A stretch of DNA of 45,000 nucleotides, from positions 1 through 45,000 of the forward strand of contig JAQGDQ010001281.1 in NCBI GenBank assembly GCA_030141605.1, in the 5' to 3' direction. The notes under the pieces were generated by a model. The model saw only the letters and a list, made by a program, of their open reading frames with translations. It was not told the origin of the DNA and made no database searches. The stretch is from Tubiluchus corallicola (Eukaryota > Priapulida > Priapulimorpha > Priapulimorphida > Tubiluchidae). Below are positions 10,442 to 22,400 of the stretch, in pieces. Each line of letters opens with the position of its first letter. Positions within the stretch are counted from its first letter, which is position 1. The position numbers and the translations under genes are program-made.

Positions 10442-13400
10442 ATCTCCTCCTCTCTCTCTCTCTCTCTGTCTCTCTCTATCTCTCTCTCTTGCTCTTTCTC
10501 TCACCCTCTACTTCTCACTCACTTAATGAACTACACATATGCTATGCTGTTACTTATCCCAAACTTAGAATTTAAACAATTATTTTCAGTACTTAGTGCC
10601 CTAGACAACTGTCTAGTTATAGAGCAGGCCGTGTTTACGATAAAGATTTACTACCTGCATGATCGAACTTTATCAAAGATGTTCTGTTGTTAAACTTCCG
10701 TTAGCTGTCTGAGCGTTTTAAACTAAGCGTTTCCATAACACTTTATCAAAGATGCTCTGTTGTTAAACTTCTGTTAGCTGTCTGAGCGTTTTAAACTAAG
10801 CGTTTCCATAACACTTTATCAAAGATGTTCTGTTGTTAAACTTCTGTTAGCCGTCTGAGCGTTTTAAACTAAGCATTTCCATAACACTTTATCGAAGATG
10901 CTCTGTTGTTAAACTTCTGTTAGCTGTCTGAGCGTTTTAAACTAAGCATTTCCATAACACTTTATCACAGATGTTCTGTTGTTAAACTTCTGTTAGCCGT
11001 CTGAGCGTTTTAAGCTAAGCGTTTCCATAACACTTTAACAAGGATGTTCTGTTGTTAAACTTCCGTTAGCCGTCTGAGTGTTTTAAGCTAAGCGTTTCCA
11101 TAACACTTTAACAAGGATGTTCTGTTGTTAAACTTCCGTTAGCTGTCTGATCGTTTTAAACTAAGCGTTTTCATAATTTCAGGAAGATCAAGAATTTGAA
11201 GAAAAAGTTCGACTAAGAATGACAGCGGTGAGTTGAGATGGTTTTCCACAAACTGTTTTTGAATTACAACTAGCTTTTTGAGCGGAAATGCGTCAGTGTG
11301 GCATATCCTGGTACATTGTGTCTATTTTTATGATAAATTAGTTGCTTAGATCTGCCCTCGTAATAGATCAATGTGTAAAGGAAAGCTGTTTTAAATAGTG
11401 ATTTTGATTAAACTGGTGATTAAATTATTAAATTAGTAATTCAAGATTAAATGTAAGATGAAACTATCGCCGTGGCTAGAAGCCCAGTTAGGTGTGGCAT
11501 CACATGATCAGCTGATGTCCGACCGGCTGACCCAGATGTAAAGATTGATGATGTAATCCTTATGCGCAGAAGCTCATGGCGCATTGGGTAGTTAGACAAA
11601 AGTGTTTTGAGGCCCGCACCTCGGGGGAGATTAGGAACTGACTTGAAGACGGAGGGCTGGCATTACTATCCTCTTATATTTACCGTGTTGTGTTTGATGT
11701 TTAACAAATGTGTAGTTTATTAAATAAAGTCTTGATAGTTTGCCATGCCCATCGTGGCTGTTTCACATGCCACACAATAAACAACAATAATCAGCAAGCA
11801 GCTTTAACCACTATAATAAACAGACTCTAACGCAACCACTATACCAATTACTTTACTCACCTCGTATTAATGAATAGTTTGTAGATTTTATTATTTTTGT
11901 TGCTTCCAAACCAAAATCGTCCATAAGTCGGCATACTTTAAACTACGTTATGATGCTTCAAAGTAGAAGGTAGCAAAAACGTGGTCAAATGTTAGTTTCT
12001 TATTTTTTACAAAAACAAACAAAAGCTAAATATATTGGACTTTTATATTCCGGTAGCAAATTATCAGGAAAATGTTGAAAAATACCAAAACCCTAATTTT
12101 ATAAGGCCCTGCCCAGTTTTCTGACTAAAAACTAGTAATGTTTTAAATTGCAAAAAGCTCATATTTTCAAACTCCAAGTAGCTCGTGGAAGCGGTCATTT
12201 TGCTTCTGTCTTTTTCTGTTGCCAAGCCCAGATCTTCGTCAGCAAGAGCCATCTACTTAACTGCTGTGTGGACTTGCTAATTCCATAGCAACCAACATTT
12301 GTGCGGTTGCTAAGTGTTTTGTAGAAACGCAATAAAAACAATGGCTGACTTTAACAACGATTTTCTCAAGATTATGTTTTTCAGTGTGCAGCCTGCACCT
12401 CAACTTCAATGTGGATTATCTCAGCTTAGAAATAACATAGAGTGATGAACTTGGTATCAAAATGATCCTCATGAAATGGAGATTCAGGATATGTGAATAA
12501 CTAGAAAAGCTTAATAGCCGATTTATGGACAATTTTGCTCTTTGCAAGCACATATTTACCGTTGTACCTAATTACCCTTCAATAGGCTATTTATCTATTC
12601 ATGCATCTTGAATGGCTATCTAGGCTTCTGGTGACATTTATTTATTTTCTGGACAACCTGTATTAAGATAAGTTAATATTATATCTTACCAAGTGCTATG
12701 CTATGTCCTTGTGGCTCTTTGTCAAGCATATTCTGTAGTCTCAGTATAAAGGTGCAATTAACTTATGTAGTGTGTGACATCATAAATGTTTGTGACAGTG
12801 TTCCCTCGCTACTTCCCTCGGGCGTGGAACGGAACACCTGCGATAAGTGAGGGAACACTGTATATCAAGTGAAATCTCACACGTACTTTTCTCATTGTAT
12901 CGTGTATTAACCCTTGTTACTAAAACATAGCTAGCCTAGTAGTAGACTATGTAGTAATGTAGTCGGCCGACTCATCTGTACTTTGCAAATGTAACTTACT
13001 AATAGAATTAGTGCGGCAAATTTGCTCTCGTATTACAAAAAATTATGCACTTTTTGAGAAAATTGTGAAATTTCTAACATAACTAGGGACACCCTATGTT
13101 GGTAAGTGCATTGAATATGCTGTTTTAGGGCTACCTTTGTCTGCAAAGTTATGACGATTTTTGAGAGTTTTGCCATCTTCGATGGTGGCCATTTTGAAAT
13201 TGATTTCTGACAGCCCTCAAAGATTAAACCTGATTTCCTTCCTCAGCGAAATGAAACATTATGATATTTCTTAGTTCCTTAACCTATGTTACAAATTTCC
13301 CTAGTTTTCTCAAAAAGTGCACAATTTTTCTGTTTATCTGTTGTACAAAATGTTCACATGCTTTGTTCTTTGTTCTCTTCTGTTACACACGTCTACAATG

Positions 13401-16400
13401 TATAAATCAGCAATGCTAAAATTTTCAAGTGGCTCAAGTTGTCAATTCCCCACGCACAAGGAATTAGTTCGTAAAACGGATTAGGATTTGGGTTAGGATT
13501 GGGATTAGGGTTAAGGTTAGGATTAGGGTTTGGTTTAGCGATAGGATAAGGGTTAAGGTCAGGATTCGGGTTTGGTTTAGCGATAGGATAAGGGTTAAGG
13601 TTAAGATTCGGGTTAGGTTTAGCGATAGGATAAGGGTTAAGGTTAGGATTCGGGTTAGGTTTAGCGATAGGATAAGGGTTAAGGTTAAGATTCGGGTTAG
13701 GTTTAGCGATAGGATAAGGGTTAAGGTTAGGATTAAGGTTTGGTTTAGGTTTAGGGTGAGGGTTGGGGTTAAGGTTAAGGTTAGGATTAGGGTTTGGTTT
13801 AGGTTTAGGGTGAGGGTTAAGGTTAAGGTTAGGATTAGGGTTTGGTTTAGGGTTAGGGTGAGGGTTGGGGTTAAGGTTAAGGTTAGGATTAGGGTTTGGT
13901 TTAGGGTTAGGGTGAGGGTTGGGGTTAAGGTTAAAGTTAGGATTAGGGTTTGGTTTTGGGTTAGGGTGAGGGTTGGGGTTAAGGTTAAAGTTAGGATTAG
14001 GGTTTGGTTTAGGGTTAGGGTGAGGGTTAAGGTCAAGGTTAGGATTAGGGTTTGGTTTTGGGTTAGGGTGAGGGTTGGGGTTAGGGTTAAGGTTAGGATT
14101 AGGATTAGGGTTTGGTAGGTAGGGTGATGGTTAGGATTAGGGTTTGGTTTAGGGTTAGGGTGATGGTTAGGATTAGGATTTGGTTAGGGTTAATGATAGG
14201 GTATTTAAATTGTGTGGGGAATTGTAAACACCTTTCAAATTTATTTGTGTCTGTCAACAAAGGTTAGGTTTTTGAATTTGGGACAGAATTTAAGCATCAG
14301 TCCAGCTCTTCCATCTTCACTATCAAACAATTACAAATAATTTAAACCATTTTCATTTGTTTTCAACAGTTACATGACTTACTCATCACATTTTGCTGAA
14401 TATTTTAACACTAGCGTACAAAAAATTACATACTGACCTATATTTTGTTTTTCCTATTACCTATTTTTATCTATTTTTGTTCTAGTCTCAAGCACCAGAC
14501 TTTCAGTGTTTTGCATCTGGTCATTTACGAGTCGTCCACTTGACAACACGACAAGAAATGGTCGCCGGTAAAATGTAAGCAAATTATAGTTCGGGTATTT
14601 TCTTCAGCAATCGTGAATTTTACTAAATATTTGCGTCGCACCGAGCCTTTGTTCCAATTCGTGAAAATGCAAATGTTTGTCTTTGCAAAGTGTCAATGTT
14701 TATATCTTATATAACCACCGTGCTGGACTCGTTTCTTGTACATTTCCGGAAATCACCGCAACCGTCTCCGTATCGGTAATAATCTCCTGTTTCTTACATT
14801 TGTTATTTAGATTATCTGCAAATATCACATTTGTGCAAATAATTAGTTAGTTTCAACTCTTCCACTCTGAGCAGCAAAATATTGGACTGAATTCGACTCA
14901 GGGGGTCGAACTCCAAGATGGCATGGCGGTCTTGATATTGCGCATCATGAAGTTCCATTTTACTATCGTTGTGTAACAGATTACTTAACTACAAATGTTA
15001 ATGTTAATTACAAATGTTATGTTAATTAACTAAGTTAATGTCTGTAAACTAGTACCATATACCTTTTATAGCATGTCATTTAACTCTCATAAAATAAAAT
15101 ACACAAAAACTACACTGTACGAAGCTTATTATCAGCACTAATAAAAATAGGGAACAAAATACACACACAAAAAATAACTAACTAACTCAGTAACAGCACT
15201 GCACCCGAGGAGCACCTGTGTCAGAAATCAAGGTTGTAGTGACCTCTACACGCTTTTATACTGGCATTCCAGGTCAGCTGGCTTCTCACACCACGTGTAG
15301 GCCCAAACAAGACGTCTGGACCTACAAGAAAGAGGTGAGTCGCTGCTGACGTGGAAGCAGGGTGTATAGAGGGCCCTACACCTGACCCGACACAGGTAAC
15401 AATATCTTAAACAAAGTACGGGACGTACTTTTGTGACGGGAACACAAAAGAATTTCCTTCATAGCGTACGGTGTTCTCAGAAATCTTTATTTCTGTATAT
15501 ATAAAAAATGAAAATAATAAATTTGACTCCTTTCACTGCTTACAAATGTATAATGATCTAATTATTATAATTTAAGACAATAAAAGTAAATATTACTCAC
15601 ATCGTGCGGCGATAACAACTTAATACATCCTTGGGACGTCATACTGGTTTACAGCAAATCAGGTAAAGACGCTACAAATAATTGCTTGAAAATTTATCTA
15701 AACATTATTTAACGTTTGCTGAGGCTTCTGTGAGCGTGTTTAGCGAGGCACAACCTAATTTGCAAGTTCACAGGTAAAATTACAGGTAAGTGCACCTTAA
15801 CAAGTACTTTCCTGTGAACCATTGCCATTATTTGGGATGTATCCGCCTCTCAGTGCCCGTTTTATTCCAAATACTGTAGTTAAACCCAGTCATACTTGCC
15901 TTCAATGGTTTTATTTCGTTTAATTGATTTTAGCTGCGAAGTTTTTGCAATATTCATGGTGTAGTAGTCCCAAGCAACTGAAAATAAAGCTGAATTGAAT
16001 TGACAATGTTTTGTCGGGAAATGGTTGCAAATAATTTTGTTCAAAGTATGAATTTTGGTTGATAATGGTCTTGTACTAACCGTTTTCTTGCGCAAAAGTT
16101 TTCTCTGCTGGCAAGTTAGGATGCCACAAGTTTTTAGTAACATGGTAAGTGTTTGGTGCAGTGGTAGAACAAAATGTGTTTTTTTCTTGCATAGTCTGTT
16201 AATGTTATACAGTTGGTGGTCAGGTAATGCTCGATGATCACGGTGTATTCTGACCAACTGTGCTGTTGTGCATCAAATGTGAACAAGTTCCCATAGTTCG
16301 ATAATAAAACAATAACTAAAACTCGTACTGTTGACAGTAAACCTAGGCTCGTACTGTGAGCAAATTACTGGCAGTAACCTAGACTCATACTGTGAGCACA

Positions 16401-19400
16401 TTATTGGCAACAACCTAGACTCGTACTGTGAGCAAATTATTTGCAGTAATCTAGACTCGTACTGTGAGCAAATTATTGACAAGATCCTAAACTATTGATT
16501 GGTAACCATTTCCTGGCAAAACAATTTAATTCAATCGCGCTTTAATTTCATTCGCTAGGACTACTACCCATGGAATGATTTTGTTTTGGAAAGCTACTTT
16601 GATGTAAATGAGAAGATAAACAAAATGCCTATGTCCATGTCTATGTCCATGTCTATGCCTATGTCTATGTTTATGTCTGTGCCTATGCCTATGTCTATTT
16701 TATGTCTATTGCAACTTCTCTATGTCTATGCCTATGTCCATGTCTATGCCTATGTTTATGTCTATGCCTATGTCTATGTCCATGTCTATGTTTATGTCTA
16801 TTGCAACTTCTCTATGTCTATGCCTATGTCCATGTGTATGCCTATGTCTATGTCTATGCATATGTTTATGTCTATGCCTATGTCTATGTCCTTGTCTATG
16901 CCTATGTTTATGCCTATGTCTATGTCCATGTCTATGTTTATGTCTATTGCAACTTTCATAATTACATTTGCAAAAATAGGTAACTCTATTTCTATGCTTA
17001 ACTGTAGTTGCTAAAATTCTATATTCTGTAATATTTTTCACCTTGCATTTTATATTACACGTCTAACTAATAACCTGTAATTTTTCAATGTTTCAGACAG
17101 GGAAAGTCGTATAATCCAGTTCTGTTGACCAATCCACCATCAGACAAGCTGTGGTTTACACTCTACTTTGACGTTAGTCGTCTATCCCATGATTGTCAAG
17201 GTATGAACTACAATTCGCAAGGTCAGTGAAGACCCTCGTCCAGGTTAAGTGCGTGGGTGGTAGACGTGACAGGCTTACAGCTGTTCGAAGATTTTGTGGT
17301 CACGTTGTAGGGACCCCTTCTCTTTTCTTGTCATTGTTGCAGTTGGTTTACGTTGATGTTCTGTGTGTGCGTTGTATTACGTATGTGTTATGTCCGTAGT
17401 TATCACATTCACATCTAAGGTTGGCAGTCAATGTGACCGCCATCACTGTTCGCCCCCCCCCGGGAAAGTTTGACCTGGCTCCTTCTCTTTTGTCATTGTT
17501 GAAGTTGGTTTACGTTGATGTTCTGTGTGTGCGTTGTATTACGTATGTGTTATGTCTGTAGTTATCACATTCACATCTAAGGTTGGCAGTCAATGTGACC
17601 GCCATCACTGTTTCCCCCCCCCCCCCCCCGGAAAAGTTTGACCTGGCTCCTTCTCTTTTCTTGGCATTGTTGCAGTTGGTAGACGTTGATGTTCTGTGTG
17701 TGCGTTGTATTACGTATGTGTTATGTCTGTAGTTATCACATTCACATCTAAGGTTGGCAGTCAATGTGACCGCCATCACTGTTCGCTCAAAGGAAAAGTT
17801 TGACCTGGCTCCTTCTCTTTTCTTGGCATTGTTGCAGTTGGTAGACGTTGATGTTCTGTGTGTGTGCTTTATATTACGTGTTTTATCACTTTAACATCTA
17901 AGGTTGGTTAGTCAAGGTCACTGGCTCCCCGCCGGGAGAGTTTGAAGATAGTGAGTAGGGACCGGGTCTGTCTTGAAACAAACGGCTAGCAATTAGTGGT
18001 CAGTCAGGAAATAAAACATATGTACTTGTACAATAATTGCAGTGTTAACGTTACCAGTGCATTTTTAAAACAGAATAATGCAATATGTGCTGCCTTAATG
18101 CATCAAATTAACTTAAAGAAGTTGTTGATAAAATAAAAATTGGCTGTGTGCAAAGTAAAAAAAAATCGTTGTTAAAATGAAACAGTGTGACGTTAACTGA
18201 AGAAAAGGCGTTAAATGTTCAGCGTTGTTAAACGAAACATCGCTAAACGGGGAGTCGTTAAGCGAGGTCTTACTGTATTCACTTTACACTTGTCTTACGC
18301 GTGTCTTACACTTTGCATGTCTTACTGTATTCACTTTACACTTGTCTTACGCGTGTCTTACACTTTGCATGTCTTACTGTATTCACTTTACACTTGTCTT
18401 ACGCGTGTCTTACACTTTGCATGTGTTACTGTATTCACTTTACACTTGTCTTACGCGTGTCTTACACTTTGCATGTCTTACTGTATTCACTTTACACTTG
18501 TCTTACACGTGTCTTACACTTTGCATGTCTTACTGTATTCACTTTGCACTTGTCTTACACGTGTCTTACACTTTGCATGTCTTACTGTATTCACTTTACA
18601 CTTGTCTTACACGTGTCTTACACTTTGCATGTCTTACTGTATTCACTTTACACTTGTCTTACACGTGTCTTACACTTTGCATGTCTTACTGTATTCACTT
18701 TGCACTTGTCTTACACGTGTCTTACACTTTGCATGTCTTGCTGTATTCACTTTACACTTGTCTTACACGTGTCTTACACTTTGCATGTGTTACTGTATTC
18801 ACTTTACACTTGTCTTACACGTGTCTTACACTTTGCATGTCTTACTGTATTCACTTTACACTTGTCTTACACGTGTCTTACACTTTGCATGTCTTACTGT
18901 ATTCACTTTACACTTGTCTTACACGTGTCTTACACTTTGCATGTCTTACTGTATTCACTTTACACTTGTCTTACACGTGTCTTACGCTTTGCATGTCTTA
19001 CTGTATTCACTTTACACTTGTCTTACACGTGTCTTACGCTTTGCATGTCTTACTGTATTCACTTTACACTTGTCTTACACGTGTCTTACTATATTCACTT
19101 TACACTTGTCTTACACGTGTCTTACTATATTCACTTTACACTTGTCTTACACGTGTCTTACTATATTCACTTTACACTTGTCTTACACGTGTCTTACTAT
19201 ATTGACTTTACACTTGTCTTACACTTGTCTTACACGTGTCTTACTATATTGACTTTACACTTGTCTTACACGTGTCTTACACTTTGCATGTCTTACTGTA
19301 TTCACTTTACACTTGTCTTACGCGTGTCTTACACTTTGCATGTCTTACCTTGCAAGTCGGCAGAATTTTCATTTAAATCACGATGTATCCATCCAAAGGT

Positions 19401-22400
19401 TTCATGACTTGCTTTCTCACACCACTTTAAATAATTTGGGTGGTGTTTGCTCTTAAATAAGCAGCTCTCGCAGTGAATGCTTCCTGTTATCAGGAATTGA
19501 GCGACTTGCCATTTGATTTGCATAATTGGGTTCACAAAACTCTGCCCCTCAGTGCAGCATTTTTATCTGAAGCAGAAAGATTATTTATCAGCAACTAGCA
19601 GATAGTAGTTCAATTACTGACCAGAGTTTGCATTGTTTAACTTTTGAAGTTTGGCAACTGAAGTTTGAAGCAACATTATTTGCATCAAAACCAGGCATAA
19701 TCTACTGCACGTATAAGCGCTAATATAATTACGAAATTTTCATATTAAATAGTATCATTCGTCAATTTCTGGCAATAAGCTGTTTCGCAGTTTAGTCATG
19801 CACATGCGCAGTTGCTGTAGGTCAGTGGTTACCAAAGTAGGGGTAAATTACCCCCCGGGGTAATATGTTTTTTTTTTACGTGGCTTTACATAATTATGTC
19901 TACGAGTAGGGCGATTTACTATCAGGATCTTGTTCGAGAACAAGAAAAAATGAACTAGGTAAGGTTCTAGCTATTAAACTGTTACTATTACAGTAGCACG
20001 GGCTGCGAGGCGTTGTCAAGTGTACACGTATGCTTTGACTGGTACACTTAACCTTTGACCTTTTAATGTTCATGATCAATCACTGGAACTGTGAAAAGGC
20101 TTATTGGTTAAGTAAGGCAAAGAACGAAATGACAGTCAAATTTTTGAAAAGAGGTAAACTCAGTAGTAGCAGCAATAAGCCCAATTAACAATTAGTCTTA
20201 TAATTAGCAGGTGAGAGCGCATCAGATGTGAGATACGCACTGTTTCCCAATCTGGACAAAGAAGCCATGTCCTCTGATTTAATGATATTGCAAGCAGACT
20301 TGTACGAACCAAGCGGCGGACTGAAGTGTAGTCAGCTAATTAAACACCGTTGGACACCAGCAACTGTCATGAAAAGGGTAAGCTGCCTTTAAAGGAAAAG
20401 TCAAGCTTTCTGGGAAGTCGGGCTTATTTCAAAGTTAGGGGAAAATGTTAGAAGGATTTAGTAATAAAAGTGAAGTGTAGTCAGCTAATTAAACACCGTT
20501 GGACACCAGCAACTGTCATGAAAAGGGTAAGCTGCCGTTAAAGGAAAGGTCAAGCTTTCTGGGAAGTCAGGCTTATTTCAAAGTTAGGGGAAAATGTTAG
20601 AAGGATTTAGTAATAAAAGTGCGATAGGCTCCCCCTGTAATTAGCAAAATCACTTAGAAGTCATGAAGTAAAGCTTGAGTGCTGCTATTTTGTACACTCA
20701 TTCTTCCACCAATGATGTCATTCGCCAACTGAAGAAAAGCAGTGCACTGTCAACTTCTGTCAAAAGTGTGATAAGTTCTTACAAAAACGAATAGAGTTTG
20801 TGCAATTTTTCATGATTATTAGCTAAGCTGCAGAAGTTCGAATTATCATAAGCAGTGCATGCTTACGAAAAGTCGTGACGCGCCTACGAAAAGCGTGATG
20901 CGCCTACGAAAAGTCGCGATGCGCCTACGAAAAGTCGTGATGCGCCTACGAAAAGTCGTGACGCGCCTACGAAAAGTCGCGATGCGCCTACGAAAAGTCG
21001 TGATGCTCCTACGAAAAGTCCTGATGCCCCTAAGAAAAGTCGTGATGCGCCTACGAAAAGTCCTGATGCGCCTACGAAAAGTCGTGACGCGCCTACGAAA
21101 AGTCGCGATGCGCCTACGAAAAGTCGTGATGCGCCTACGAAAAGTCCTGATGCCCCTAAGAAAAGTCGTGATGCGCCTACGAAAAGTCCTGATGCGCCTA
21201 CGAAAAGTCGTGATGCGCCTACGAAAAGTCATGATGCGCCTACCAAAAGTCATGATGCGCCTACCAAAAGTCATGATGCGCCTACCAAAAGTCCTGATGC
21301 GCATACGAAAAGTCGTGATGCCCCTAAGAAAAGTTGTGATGCGCCTACGAAAAGTCCTGATGCGCCTACGAAAAGTCATGATGCGCCTACGAAAAGTCAT
21401 GATGCGCCTACCAAAAGTCATGATGCGCCTACCAAAAGTCCTGATGCGCCTACGAAAAGTCCTGATGCGCGTACGAAAAGTCATGATGCGCCTACCAAAA
21501 GTCCTGATGCGCCTACGAAAAGTCCTGATGCGCGTACGAAAAGTCATGATGCGCCTACCAAAAGTCATGATGCGCCTACCAAAAGTCGTGATGCGCCTAC
21601 GAAAAGTCCTGATGCGCCTACGAAAAGTCGTGATGCGCCTACGAAAAGTCGTGATGCCCCTAAGAAAAGTCGTGATGCGCCTACGAAAAGTCCTGATGCG
21701 CCTACGAAAAGTCCTGATGCGCCTACGAAAAGTCCTGATGCGCCTACGAAAAGTCGTGATGCCCCTAAGAAAAGTTGTGATGCGCCTACGAAAAGTCCTG
21801 ATGCGCCTACGAAAAGTCATGATGCGCCTACGAAAAGTCATGATGCGCCTACCAAAAGTCATGATGCGCCTACCAAAAGTCCTGGTGCGCCTACGAAAAG
21901 TCCTGATGCGCGTACGAAAAGTCATGATGCGCCTACCAAAAGTCCTGATGCGCCTACGAAAAGTCCTGATGCGCGTACGAAAAGTCATGATGCGCCTACC
22001 AAAAGTCATGATGCGCCTACGAAAAGTCCTGATGCGCCTACGAAAAGTCGTGATGCGCCTACGAAAAGTCGTGATGCCCCTACGAAAAGTCGTGATGCCC
22101 CTAAGAAAAGTCGTGATGCGCCTACGAAAAGTCCTGATGCGCCTACGAAAAGTCCTGATGCGCATACGAAAAGTCCTGATGCGCGTACGAAAAGTCATGA
22201 TGCGCCTACGAAAAGTCATGATGCGCCTACCAAAAGTCATGATGCGCCTACGAAAAGTCCTGATGCGCCTACGAAAAGTCCTGATGCGCCTACGAAAAGT
22301 CATGATGCGCCTACGAAAAGTCATGATGCGCCTACCAAAAGTCATGATGCGCCTACCAAAAGTCATGATGCGCCTACCAAAAGTCATGATGCGCCTACGA

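Noticed and set aside
10168-10693. Ser-Leu / Arg-Glu repeat ORFs
   Set aside because: Translations of the (CT)n tract; the same applies at 32373-32756.
13464-14118. Thr-Leu and Val-Arg repeat ORFs
   Set aside because: Translations of the telomere-like array on the two strands.
16586-17041. Met-Ser-Met-Pro and His-Arg repeat ORFs
   Set aside because: Hexamer array stays open in every frame; not coding, although the plus-strand ORF starts in unique sequence.
18215-19407. Three overlapping ORFs of 326-368 codons (Leu/Cys/Thr-rich)
   Set aside because: They are translations of the 52-bp minisatellite in three frames and lie inside a gene A intron.
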